DNA from: Sindora glabra
Taxonomy: Eukaryota > Streptophyta > Magnoliopsida > Fabales > Fabaceae
Assembly (NCBI GenBank): GCA_020226215.1
Contig: CM035232.1
Span: forward strand, 12,746,316-12,810,315
Direction: 5' to 3'
DNA length: 64,000 nt
Below the pieces are notes generated by a model that saw nothing but the letters and a program-made list of their open reading frames with translations, was not told the DNA's origin and made no database searches. Positions within the stretch are counted from its first letter, which is position 1, and each line of letters starts with the position of its first letter. Shown in pieces: positions 24,346-36,629 of the stretch. A program made the translations under genes and the position numbers.

Positions 24346-26971
24346 AACCACTACCACTATCAATTAATTTAAAAAAAGTTAGTTGTTCAAAAACAATACT
24401 ATAAATTACTTATCATTTATTAAGAAAATTATTATCAAATTACCATTTAACTTAAAAGAAAGTTACTAGCAAACTTTAAAAAAGTTGTTATCCATTAAAA
24501 TGGGTGTGGTGGCGTGTATTTAAGCATGCAAGAATATTTATCTAAGTAAATGAGAATCAAAGTTGAGGAGCACTATTCTGGTTCAAGTAATAAAAAATAG
24601 CCAGTTTGATGCCACCAGTAATAAAAAATATGTTTTCTTCGTCGCAGTTGACGTTGGAAACCATTTTTTACGGGCCTTCCTCAATTCATCTTGCTCTTCT
24701 GGCTAGTGGCCATCACGATAAGTTCAAGTCTACCTTGTCATTTTTCTGTGCACTCCCTCGAGTCCCATGTTGTTGTTGCTCCCTCATTCATACGAAAGGG
24801 AAGGCCCAAGAGGTACCTTGAAAAGAACCAAAACAATTCCCCCCTATTTTTTTTTTCTTTTTCTTTGCAAGCATGTTAGTGATATATAAAAAGAAACAAA
24901 TAGAATCTTTTTTTTTCGTACGCCCCAGTACAAAATTAAATACATAAAAATACTAGAGTTAAATCAAAATAGAGTGAAGCTTGGAAGAAAAAATTATATA
25001 AATGACCTATTCTGTGAATTCACTTACACGTTAAAAATAAACAAAAGTAATAATTATATCAGACCCCATGTCTTGCAAATCATGATGACAATAATTTACT
25101 TGCAATATCCATCTTTTACTCAATTATTATGAATGATGGTATTTTCTTTGTTAGGTTATCTATATCTCTGACCTGCCTTTTTGCAGAATTTATAGAGTAA
25201 CAGACAGAACAGAATATAAGGGAAAAAATATTTTTTTATAACCATATAGAGAATGGAGGTATGGAGAAAAGGCAAAAAATTTACATATCACGTTTACTTT
25301 CTTCGTAGTATAGTCGTTGAATCAAAATATGCATCGCGAATTATTTTATTAATTTTTAAATTATAAACAGTAAGATATAATGTATCAAAAATCACGATTT
25401 TAATGCTTATTTTTTTTATAAATGTAGTATAAAATATATGTACACTTATAACATAAAAAAAATATACAATAATCAAAACGAGTGACATTAATGTAATTAT
25501 CTAGAATTTTCGAGATCAATTATAAAATTTTATAAATCTTGAACTAATCTTTTTTTCCCCTGGAGTGAGGCTATTTAACTAAATTGTTTAGTTTAAAAGT
25601 CTTTATTTAGTGATAATACTCTATATTTTTTAATGGACCAGATCCACCTAGCTTGATTCAAATTCCGCTGCTCTATCCTAATTTATCCTATCTTCAACCC
25701 CCATCCACTTAATTGAAATAAAAATTAAACCCACTTTTATTAGTTAAATCATGAATAACCGATTTAATTAAGTATATATCACTTGTACACATTTTCTATA
25801 CTAACAAAGGTATACTTAAAGTGTTCACTCTTTGCGTAAAGTATGCATTGAGGGATATTTTCTCGATTCTTGATTCACTTGTATATTCTCAATTAACTTA
25901 AAAGGTTACATCGATATCATATTTAAACAAATTGGCACTTATCTAAAGATTAAAGTATGTTTACTTATAATTTATACATTCCTGTTATTAATCTACCTTA
26001 TTATGATTTTGACATAATCATTGAAGTGTATTTAACTAACTATTTTCATTATAGGATTGATTGAGTGCTCTCTACATAAACATCAAAATTGGCCAACATT
26101 TTCAAAAGATAACACTGAACTTATTTTTAAGCCAAAAACCTATTATGACTTCAAGCCTTTTTTTTTAAAATGAAGAATAGATTGATCGATCGTTTCGTCT
26201 TCTTTCCTTTCTTTGAGATGTAGATTTTGTATTACAAGTTTTAGAATGATATGTACCATGCATCAAATTGCATGATACAAAACTTGAATCATTTGATTCA
26301 TGCCTAAAAATGATGCAAACTATCATATTTAGTGAACAAATTCTGACGTATTATGAATTGTATCAAGTGTAGTATAGATCATATAATACTAACAACTATA
26401 CTTCAAAGTAGTTTAATTACAATTATACTATTTTGTTTGTAGAAATATATACTCAATTATCTTATTCTAACAATAGGATAAGCAAGTATAGGTTTAAATA
26501 AAAAAATGGAGATTTTTATATATTTTAAATATTGAAGAGTATAAGTGTAATTAAATAAAAATACATAATATCTACATATATTGCATTTTCATTTTATAAT
26601 TCATTACAAAAATGTTACAAGATTTTATAAGGAAAATTTTTTTAAATAGAGAATAGTTGGATTTTATTCTCTCAGATTTTGAAAACTTAAAATTAAAGTC
26701 TTAAGTTATACAAAATTTTATAATTAAAATTCTTTATTTACTTAATTAATTGATCAAATTACTTATTTTTTTATGAACTTCAATTCTTTAAATAATGACT
26801 CCATCATATTCATTTCTAACTCATAATTGATTTAAAATAATTATACAATAATATCGTATTTATTCTTCGTAAATGCAAAATAATTAAAACCAATTCAAAT
26901 TCAGAATATATATTTTTATGCAGCTACCATGGAGTTTGGACTGTGGTTTGTTTCCGCTAGAGATTGCAAAA

Positions 26972-28785
26972 ATGGTTCTTTGGGTTGTTGCAGCAGCTGC
27001 TGGAACTGCTTGGTATTTAGCTAGATATTTGGACAAGCTTCCAAGAAATAGTGAACAATTATTAAGAGGCATTGGGAGTCACTGCTATATGATGTAGTAA
27101 CCATATCAAATTTATCACTAGAGCCCTCGGATGCAAATCGTAAAAGCTATTGAAGATGCAGATGAGCAGAGCTTTACTGTTGTTGAGAATTATGGTATTC
27201 TGTTTCCTGATGCCGGGGAAATAGGTCCCAATTATCATTTTTCTAGAATTTGAAATAAGAGATTCAATGATAGTGAAGGAGTTGAACAATGACAATTATG
27301 CAGAAGATATGAGCAAAATTGAAGCTGAGCTTGAAGCCGAACTTGAGAGTTGGGGTTAAACATGAATACGTCTTGCCTGGATGAAAGAGTGTCTGAGCTT
27401 GTTAAGGTCAGCATGACTCTTTATCACTGTTTCATTTGGTGTGAATTGGTTGATCCTTTGGAATGCATCACATATAATTTATGGGGACAATCAGGGTAAA
27501 AGCATTTGACCATCCAAAATCTAAAGAGGATGACAAGGGGGCACCTCCCCAACTCTCCCCGGAAACCACGCAGTTTCATCCCATGAACTGAGTCTGCGTT
27601 TGCATGAAGTTAGTCAATCTAGGCTTGAGAAAAGTGTGGAGAGCTCCAAGTTGCCCTTCAAAATAGCTAATGGATAATACAGATTGTGGACTCAGAGCGC
27701 AATAGTTATACCTGACTTTGTAAAGATTGTGATCCTAAAATTTGTTAGAATGACTTGTTCAGTCCATTCACGAACCATAGATCGATTCATACAAATCGAT
27801 CATAAACAAATTACATTGAGTTTGGTCTGTAAAAATTACGAACTCGGAAGTTCCAATCCTAACATATGTAGATAAAAAATTCGTAGACTAAATTTACAGA
27901 CTTTTTTTAAAAAAAATAATTTGAAGATTTTTAAAATAATTTTAAATTTAAAATAAGAATTGAATAATATCATATATTTAATACATTTTTAGTCTATACT
28001 AATAATTTAAAATTAAATAAATTATAGTAAAAATTTATTAACTTTAAAAATATTAATTTAGAAATGTTGACTTAAAAATAATTTATTTAGGTTATGTTGA
28101 GTTAAAAGATAAAAAATTAAATTTAGGATTAAACATTAGATTAAATGAATGAAATTTTATATAATGTATTAATTTAATTTGAAAGTAAAAATATTAAAAA
28201 AAGAAAAACTACAGGCTATTCGATTTGAAATATGCAAACCGCAAATTCGATGAACTAAACCACTTTATCTTTACATTTAAATGGACCAGTATTTTACGGA
28301 TCTTAATTCGTAATTCTTTGCAAACTTACGAACCCGTATGGACCCAAATCCAATTCAATAACTCTTTTATGGCTTTAGCTCTGGTCGTGAATTTGTTAGA
28401 TGATGCTTTAGATGCATACAATGAGGCTTAAAAAAATTAATAAAAATGAATACCTATGATAATGAGAGAAGCTTCGAATCAACAAGATTGGCGTGTCCGA
28501 GGGTTTCTGCATGGTCGACCAAATGGTGACATAACTCTGTGTCAGTCAATAAATATTAAGCAAATGCCAAGGGATGTGTTTTCTGGCAAGTTGACAGCGT
28601 TGAAAAGGCCAAGCTCAAGCACTTATAAATTGAACGTTGTTAATGGAGGAGATTAAAATTGTAATTGTGATTATGACTCGGAAAACCAATTGGTAAAGTA
28701 AATTGTTGAAAGCGTCAAGAAGGAATCTCCTATTTTTCGGAACGCTCTGAGAATATTATATTCTACAAATGAAGATAAACATTGA
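26972..28785 (+). pseudogene. POLAR-like pseudogene (copy 2)
   Basis: Decayed counterpart of the gene at 16987-21140. It starts with an ATG at 26972 encoding MVLWVVAAAAGTAWYLARYL. It then loses about 210 bp of exon 1 (from PRN directly to SEQL) and reaches TAG within 42 codons. Later blocks match the coiled coil (27302-27360, frame broken at gagagttgggg), part of exon 3 from AFDHPKS onward (27500-27700), and the C-terminal part 28366-28785 with several stops. Most of the central exon 2 and intron 2 is deleted, and about 630 bp of foreign DNA interrupts exon 3. The end, TNEDKH and TGA at 28783-28785, parallels the DEDEH end of copy 1. Confidence 0.9.
27736..28366. mobile_element. Insertion in exon 3 of POLAR-like copy 2, unclassified
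   Basis: Copy 1 reads gactgtgatcc followed directly by cgtggctcagcc. In copy 2 about 630 bp of very AT-rich DNA separates gattgtgatcc from atggctttagctct. No clear terminal repeats, target duplication or ORF were recognised; the ends are less AT-rich than the middle. Confidence 0.5.
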
Positions 28786-28901
28786 TATATTTTTACCCCA
28801 TATACAAAAATAGGAGCGTGTATTGCTTGTTGCTAACATACCAGGTTCCCTTGACTTTGACCATCATTTTACGTCTTAATGACTTAACTCATATGTAATA
28901 T

Positions 28902-29697
28902 TATTTATGGTAAATTTTCGTTTCGATATGATATTGAAAATACACTTAATTCAAAAAACAATCTAAGACTTGAATTGTGTCCTCAAAGGGATCTTAATTG
29001 GATAAGTTTATGTGTCAATCGAATTAAGAACGAACAGTAAAAAGAATAAAAAGACAAAAGCAGATAAATGCAAAAAATAAATAAACTCAAAAATAAATTA
29101 GAACTGATATAGAAAATGATGGAATTACATATATAGTGTTCTCTATTTGCCAATTGCCGTGATAGTAGGTGTGTTAGGCATGTAAAAGATTTGTGAGCAA
29201 ATAAAAATCCAACCCCTTATATTATTCATTATTTATATATTCTTAATGCTAACGGCTAATTCCTAAGAATATGACAAGTGTATATTACATAAAACTGTTG
29301 AAAATTATTTTTAATAACTGCCATCAATTTTTTAAATCAAATCGAAAAAATACCAAATTTTGATATCTTCAACAATCTTCAATTAGCTTTTGAAATCAAA
29401 ACATTCTTCAATTTTCAAAATTAAATCAAAACCATTCCAACAATCGAACTTTGTTCTACTCTTTTTGAATTGAAATCGAAATATACATCTTTTTCAAAAT
29501 CATATCGATTACCACAAATAACCCTTTTTAAAATTTTTTTGAATTATTCAATTTATCTGTTGTACAACTCGAATCGCTATACTCAGATTGCCTTTTGGAA
29601 CTAAATTCGAAATGTTAACTCTGGTCTTAACTCTTCAAAATATCCTAATTTTCAAATAAAAATTGAAAATACACTTATTGAAATTTTAACACCAACA
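28902..29697 (-). repeat. 3' LTR of the Tat element
   Basis: 796 bp, homologous to 43761-44574. In element orientation it begins TGTTGGTGTTAAAATTTC. The other terminus reads ...CCATAAATA, with the canonical final CA changed (right copy has ACA). The two LTRs differ visibly by substitutions and small indels, so the insertion is not recent. Confidence 0.92.
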
Positions 29698-29712
29698 GAT
29701 GCCCCCCAAAAT
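29698..29712 (-). other. Polypurine tract
   Basis: On the minus strand the sequence just upstream of the 3' LTR is ttttggggggcatc, the expected plus-strand priming site for reverse transcription. This fixes the orientation of the element. Confidence 0.85.
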
Positions 29713-32699
29713 ATTTGTCTTTTACTTGTAACGAAAAGAAACAAATATTTTAAATTCCAAAAAATGGAGGGAAAAAACAAATGGCAATAACTTCAACTGC
29801 CACGATTCCCAAAATAATCATGTCTTCATAAGACGGGCTCACCATGATCAGTAATAAAAACCGCTTATTCCCAATGAACTTCTTTTTTCTGAAATCATCT
29901 CAGCCGTCCATTCCATTAAGATATGGTAAAAAGGAAAAAAAAAATCAAAATGACCATTTTACCTTTTATCTTTTACAATCTTCTTTGTCGTTTTGCCTCC
30001 TTCACCTTCAATCTTCTCTAAAAACCCTATTACTTCTTGATTGATTCTCTCCTACCTCCATTCTCTAATCTCAAAAAATGGCTCAAAAGGAAAAATTTTC
30101 TTCATCTTCCAGTTCTTTACCTAACGCTATCGAGGCCGCTGGCTTCATATCCAAAGATCATATCAATTATGTGCTTGGATCGGAAAACTAAGAAGAAAAA
30201 CTAGCTATCTGGAGGTTTCAAGTGTTGATTCCTTTTTCTGTAGATGATAAAGCCTTTGCCTTTCTTGGTCCATATTCGCCACCTCTGAGGTTATGATGAA
30301 AAATGATTTCTTTCCATCACTTAGCCAAGAAAATATTTTAGCTTCCTGCTCAGTCATTAGAACTGATTTTATTGAAAACCTAAAATCAACCTTCAGAATG
30401 AATCCTCCTGCAAATCGTTCTTCTTATTTTGATTGGTTGACTAGGATGCAAACCCACAAAAGGGATGCTTGGAAAGCTTTAGGGATTTATGATTTTATTC
30501 ACTTGAGTTATTGTAATCTTGGTTACAATTTCCCAATGGTAGCTAGCTTTTTCTTTTTTTTGGAATAGAGTCACCAATTCTTTTCATGTTCCTTATGGTA
30601 TGATCACTCCAACTCTTTTCGATTTAGCTGTTATTGCTGGTCTGAAATCCATTGGAGTGACTTTGCATCCTGATATTAAGCCTTTAAACAACCAAATTCT
30701 CCTAAATTTTTTAAAACTTACCTACACCCAATTTATTGCTAATAACCATTCCAATAATGAAGAAGTTTCAGACAATGAACATGTTGCCTTTCTTTTACTT
30801 TGGCCATGCTCTTATGTCTTTTGTTTGAAAATCAACCAGTTTTCTAAATCTCTTCTTTGTTTAGCCCAACTCCTCCATGAAGGAATAAACATTAATTTGA
30901 GTAAATTGATTCTGGGCCATTTTTATAAGGCTATGAATGATGCTGTTATTGTTTTAAGATCAAAGCAACCTCTTCATAATCTCGGAGGGCCTTTCTGGTT
31001 GCTACAACTCTAGCTTAATGCTATTTTTGAAGATAAGTTAAGCATAAAAGCCCCTGATGATGTTTCGAGAACCATTGAAGGTGTAAGACTTAGCCATTTG
31101 ACCATCACTTCTTCAAAATTTCATAATTTAGAATAATTTCAATATTATTTTTCTTTATTTCATTCCCTCAAAGTCCATTCTTCATCTCTTTCTCCTTTTT
31201 CAAGCCAGACTCGAGGTCTAGAGTGGTTTACCTGTTCTGTTATCTCTAAAATCCCTGAGATCCAGGCTAAAAACAATGAAATCTAGAAGGAAATTTTGAC
31301 TTGTGATATTCAATCTACTCATATCTCTGGGCTAGAAATGAGAATTTACTCTTACCAACCTAATCTAATGGCAAGACAATTCGACCTTAGTCAAAATATT
31401 CCAACTACCATGTATGAGGATTCTTCTGAAGTCGTGTTCGAATCATCAGCTGTTAATTTGCTCGATCTCCTTGCTCTTTTAGAACATTATGGGAAAAAGA
31501 AACTAGAATTGATCCTTTTCAAGTTTGAATCTTCTTTCTACTGCACTGTTGATTTTACAAAGTGGTGGGATCATTACTATTCCTGTTTCCATAAACCTTT
31601 AACTACTTACTTTAAAAGGATGACTGACCAACTCGTTTTTGATCAATCTATGCAGAAAAGAGACCCAAGTCAAAAGACCAAAGGTATACATATTCAAGAG
31701 ATCTCTACTTTTGAAAAGTATTTTCAAACTAGCTATATACTGGAAGCTATAGGAAGAACAATTGCTGAAGCAACATGTACTTTAAAGGATAAAATAAATA
31801 AGATTGTTGAAAAACATGCTAAAAAACATGTACTTGATTTATCAAACTGCCTTGAAATAAAGGACCCTGAGACTGGATGTATAACTTATCAACCCATAAA
31901 AATTGATACAAGATCCAAATTTCAGAAGTTCTGCCTTTCATTTCTCCTTTGCCAAATGCTCATTTGGGACTAGCAAAACTTTTACCTTGCCCCCAAAATG
32001 GTTTAACCTAATTAATTGTTCTTTGACAAACATATTATTTAAGCCAAAATCAAAACAAATATAAAAAATGGAAGAGGTTGAAAAAACCAAATACAATGTT
32101 TCAAATTATCCTTTTGATCTGCATCCACATTAAAGAACTTACCTATTAGAAAAAGTGATTCCAGGTAATTTTTTCCTTCAAATTTGATTTGCTTTATCTC
32201 CCCACTTGTTCTAACTAAATCTTTTATTATAGTGACTGAAGGTACTAAAGTCTTTAAAGAACCTTATGAAAGTGAAGATTGGGAAGAAGAAGGTTCTAAA
32301 AAGAAAGGAAAAAGACTTGTTGTTTTCTCCAAGCTTTCGAAGCCCACAAAGAAAGTAAGCATATTCTTTTATGAATATTTTTCTCAATAAATAACAGCTT
32401 ACCTTTCTTTCCTCTTTTTAGACTTTAAAGAAAACAGAACCAAAAGGGTCTAATGCTTCAGAATTTCTCATAACAATACATCAAACAAGTAAAAATGTCC
32501 CTTCAAAGAAAATAAAGGTATATTGGCAAACCTTATCTCATCCCTTTTAATATTGGTATACTAGGACTAAATTTATTTTCATTTTTATTAGCTCGAAAAG
32601 AAATCTCCACCGAGATGAAGTGAAAGGAAAAGAGCTTTATAAAAATAAGATTCGAATCCAAAAGCATTAGAGGTATATCCTTATTCTTCTTCTTTTTTA

Positions 32700-32703
<4 letters not shown>

Positions 32704-32769
<66 letters not shown>
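32704..32769. repeat. (AT)n microsatellite
   Basis: About 32 AT dinucleotides within the fourth apparent intron of the antisense PMD ORF. Confidence 0.95.
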
Positions 32770-32770
<1 letters not shown>

Positions 32771-34389
32771 CTTTTATATCAGACTGTAGCTTTGGATTCT
32801 AGTTCAAAATCTGGAAATGATTCTTTGAAGAAAAGAGTAAGAGTTTCTGAAGAAACTGAGAATGTTTCAAATCCAAATCCCCAACTCGAAAAGGTTATTT
32901 GAGATACTGTACCAGAGTCTGATAAATCTAAGGAGGTTGATCTGGATGAACCTTTTCCATTAACATTTCATGTAGAGTCTCCTATATCAAGGGAACAAAT
33001 TTTGGAAGAAGAAAGAACAGAGTTGAGGGTAGATTCTCAAGGTTTAAATTAGAATGTCCTACCTAAAGATGCTCACTCGAATAAAGAACAACATAAGGCT
33101 TCAAGTACATCTAATTCTTCTTCTACGAAACAAACTGAAGGATTTGAAGTCTTGGTGGGTGAAGTAACCTCTGATGTGCAATGTAATGTCCTGAATTTTT
33201 AATTCTATTATTTGAATCTCTAAATTTTGAGGCTGTAGAAATGAAGAGCACGATTGAATTAGTCTGGTGGGTGAATTTTAAGTCGAAGGAACTTAAGCGT
33301 AAGGTAAACGAAATTTTGAAGGAAAAAGGGATAGTAGGGAAAGAATTAATTTCCCTAAATAGTATGAATGATCAGAGGAGGTTAGAAAATCCTAAAAAGA
33401 GAAGCTGTCTAAGTATGACAGTGTAAGGAATTTTAAACAGACAGAAACCCTATGGACTAATTTGCAATAGTGCAAAATCGAGTGTGGTTTAAAATGTAAA
33501 TAATTAAGGCTGTGGGATTTAATATGAATAACCAAGATTTTGGGGTGCAACATGTGATTTTAAATAGTGTGACCAATAGATTTATGACAAGTGTCATTGT
33601 TAGAAAATTAAGGGCAAGAATAGCCTTACTTTTGGTGAAAAAAGGACTAAAATACCCTTGGAAATATAAAAAATGACCAAAATACCCCTAAAGCTTCATG
33701 AAAACTCTACTACCTTCTCCATTCTCCAAAAAGCTGCAGAAAATCCTCCATGAAAGCAAGCTGGACGTGTGAGAGAGAGAAGGAAGAGAGAGAAAGTTTC
33801 TTTTGAGTTTTTCACCCCAAAATACCAAGATTCAAGCTAAGGTGTAGAAGGGAAAATTGCTCCTCTCATCAAGCTCTATCTATTGATGTCCCTAGATTGA
33901 AGAAAAACCCAAGTTTGATCAAGTTTGGGGAGCTCCAAGTGAGGATTCTCAAGTTGCACCAAGAGGTAAAAATGATCTCCTCTAAGAGCTCTTTGATGTA
34001 CTTTTCTTAATTTCTTGAAATCTTGAGGTTGGTGTGGTCAAGGGTGATTGAACATGGAGTTTAGGATGATTTGAACATGTTTAATGGTGTTTTAGATGTT
34101 GTTATGATGATTTATAGCTTTGGTTTGGTGTAAAAATAGCAAGAAACATGATGTACACATTTGGGTTTTAGAGGCATAATGGTGCATGTGTAGTGTTGGC
34201 ATGATATGTTTAGAACTTGGCTAAATTGATGAAGTTAAATTAGTTTCTATGAATTTATGAAGCTTATGGAAGATGAAACTTTGAGTTGTGAAGGTGTTGG
34301 TGTGCATTTTCCCTTTTAAGAAGCTAAAACCATAATATGGAAAAGAAGGAAGGAAGGAGTTTTAGTGTTTAATATGTTTTCGGAGGATC

Positions 34390-34640
34390 AGCAAGGTACA
34401 CGGGGTAGAACACGGCCCGTGTTGTACCCCGTGTTCCTCGTCGAAGTTGATCAGTGTGCTACACGGGGTGCAACACTCCCCGTGTTTAATTCAGGACTGA
34501 AGGGCAGTAAGGTACACAGGGTAAAATACGGCCCGTGTTTACCCCCGTGTACTTCTTTGTGAATAATTCAGTGAAGCTCGAAGCCATCCAGTGAGAAACA
34601 CGGCCCTGAACACGGGGTATGGGACCCCCGTGTACTTTTC
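34390..34640. repeat. Array of CACGGGG / CCCCGTG modules
   Basis: At least eight occurrences of acacggg- or cccgtgt-like words, arranged as four imperfect palindromes spaced about 60-80 bp, inside the solo LTR. Confidence 0.8.
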
Positions 34641-35029
34641 CAAGTGAACTTTTTGGCTTGATTTCTTCAGGATTTGCATGGTTTTACCTTTGGATCCTTT
34701 TCTAATGTTCATATGTGTCATTTTAAAGCTTGAAAGCAAAGTGTAGAGTATCTAAGTATGCATTTATTAAGGTGGAAGAAAGTAAAGAATACATGAGGAA
34801 TAGGGAAAGTGATAATGTTCTAATATAAGCTATGATGTGTATTTGTATAGACTAAAGAGTGACAACTTGCAAAGGCAAGAGGAAGTATAAAGGAGTTTTT
34901 AAGTGAGAGCAAAGGGAACATCACGTTGGAAGCTTGTGAAAGGTAGCTAACTTTATCCTTAAGCTTTGTTTTCTATTTACATGATTTTATGAATTTTATG
35001 CCATTGTATGGAATGTGTATGAATTTTGT

Positions 35030-35215
35030 TGTGCGCAGAACCCGGGAAGACAGTGTGATACTGTGTTAAGCCTATGGCTCGAGTTCCTCGGGGATGACAA
35101 GTGTGTGATACCTATGGCCCGATACCTCGGGAAGACAGCGTGATGCTGTATGTTAGGCCTTTGGCCCGAGTACTCCGGGAAGACAGCGTGATGCTGTATA
35201 TAGGCCTAGGTACGA
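35030..35215 (+). repeat. Tandem gggaagacag units in the solo LTR
   Basis: Three to four diverged units of about 55-60 bp: cgggaagacagtgtgatac, cggggatgacaagtgtgat, cgggaagacagcgtgatgc (twice), each followed by a block with cctatggc or cctttggc and cgag or cgat. Confidence 0.8.
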
Positions 35216-36629
35216 TTATTTGTGATGGCCATCTAGATATTGATAAGAGTCCTTGAATGGGCATGATGTTTGCTGTGTGTAGTGCATATTTCTTACAATG
35301 GTATGATATTGAATATGATGACAAATGATTAAGTGATTTCGAAATGGATGTTTTATTTGCTTAAGGATCTGGAATGGCTTGAAATGTTTTTATGGCAATG
35401 CTAGCTACTGGGAAACTTTGTTTCTTATGTTTTCTGTATTGTTGTTAACCATTCCAGGTGATGTTTCCAAAGGCTCTCATGATAGAGGACAATGATATTT
35501 TTGAAGTTGTAAACGTTTATATAGTTGGTGATATTGTATGTGACGGATGTATATTTTGTAAATCGAACTTTTGTATATTTATATGACTTTTGCTCATGTG
35601 TATAAAGTACAGAATTGAGATTTTTCCGTATTAGCTTGAGGTAGATGGCGAATGAGTGCGTAATAATCATCTAGTATTTGAGGAATAAGGTGTTAATAAG
35701 TAAGGGAGTTACATGCAAGCTTTCACCACTATAGATGTTCAGCTTCTGAACTAATTCATCGAAGATGATCCTCTAGCAGCAATGGACTAGTTAATCGTGG
35801 GAACTATCTCTCTATTTTCAAAATCACAACAATCCATAACTCATACAGAGTTAACAGAAGTCACTAGCCTAGAATTGGACCAATTGCTCACCAATATAAA
35901 GAATATAGTGGTTGAAGAAAACTTCCTCAACAAACTTTCAGTTGATCAAGACTTCATGTTAAATTTACAAGCCTTACTCTCGAAAATTAATGATCATCCG
36001 GCTAGGTCAAATATTCTTCAATTTACCCATATCACAAAGTTTTCAAATTGGTTGGCATAATTCGAGAGCAACCTGAAGATCACACTTGAAATGAACAAGT
36101 CACTGATTGAAATTGAAGATCTTAGAAAAACTCAAGTGGAGAAATTAAAAGATTTTAATTTAACTATTATGAAGGCCAAAAAACTCAATCAAGGCTGGAA
36201 CTCAAAAGATGGTTGAAGTTGATGCTCAGATCTAGAACCTTGAAAGATTGCTTGAGGATTGTTGTTGCAATTGCGTAAAAGTAAAATATGACATTACTTT
36301 GCAGGTCAAAGACATGAATCATCATGTAAAGGATTATTTGATCAAAATAAAGAAGCTTAAAGCCCCGAAACATTCCCATGCTCAAATCGAAATAGTTTTG
36401 AAAATGGAGTTCGATAAAATTTGAGATTATTTTTCGTGAAAGGCTTCTTTGATTATTGTGTATTTCAACTTTCAAACCGTTTTTAAGCAGTTATTCTGAC
36501 TTCATGAATTGTTGGTCTATAGATTTTCAAATGTTTACCATTTATTGACATTATTCGATCAGTTATAGCTAGATCTCGAATCGAATAAGCGTTATTAGTA
36601 AACACCTTTTTGATTTCAAATTGTCCTTC

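Larger units (their letters stand above)
22051..26928. other. Intergenic DNA, unit 2 of the duplication
   Basis: Decayed copy of 9.4-13.7 kb with no supported gene. It differs from unit 1 by an extra segment at about 23146-24345 and by lacking the MULE-like element and the POLAR upstream region. Confidence 0.6.
21153..28802 (+). repeat. Tandem segmental duplication, unit 2 (decayed)
   Basis: Starts at the junction where POLAR-like 3' UTR (tatatttttacc at 21141) meets sequence matching PSP intron 4 (tcattattttagaaaat, compare 8482). It ends with the second POLAR-like 3' UTR, where the same tatatttttacc continues into cccatatac, presumably the original downstream flank. Unit 2 has accumulated many more lesions than unit 1. 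Confidence 0.88.
33182..35713 (+). mobile_element. Solo LTR of a different Ty3/gypsy element, 2.53 kb
   Basis: Starts TGTAATGTCCTGAATTTTTA and ends GGGAGTTACA. It is flanked by perfect 5-bp duplications TGCAA (33177-33181 and 35714-35718). Removing it and one TGCAA restores the frame of the PMD ORF. Interior: a cluster of cacgggg/ccccgtg palindromic modules (34390-34640) and repeated gggaagacagcgtgatgctg units (35040-35195), both typical of large plant gypsy LTRs (del/Tekay-like). No internal coding domains, so it arose by LTR-LTR recombination. Orientation is taken from the TGTAATGTCC start and the internal order; it is less certain than the boundaries. Confidence 0.9.
30078..36440 (+). pseudogene. 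Antisense plant-mobile-domain ORF of the Tat element, split by a solo LTR
   Basis: On the strand opposite to gag-pol. It starts at ATG 30078 (MAQKEKFSSSSS). Blocks resembling the plant mobile domain (aminotransferase-like, PMD) follow: the YFDWLTRMQ region, YGMITPTLFDLAVIAGLKS, HVAFLLLWPCSYVFC, and LSKLILGHFYKAMNDAV with GGPFWLLQL, then YQPNLMARQFDLSQ. Beyond 32160 there is a Lys/Ser/Glu-rich tail with at least four GT-AG introns: 32165-32232, 32355-32421, 32518-32591 and 32673-32782. A solo LTR (33182-35713) splits the tail; the reading frame resumes after it. The last part (35797-36200) looks coiled-coil. Several stops are present (near 30190, 31014, 31131, 31284, 32905). PMD proteins are implicated in silencing and development in plants; the role in the element is unknown. 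Confidence 0.8.

Noticed and set aside
36185..36475. Minus-strand 96-codon frame after integrase
   Set aside because: Lies antisense to the coiled-coil tail of the PMD ORF and shows no pol-related motif.
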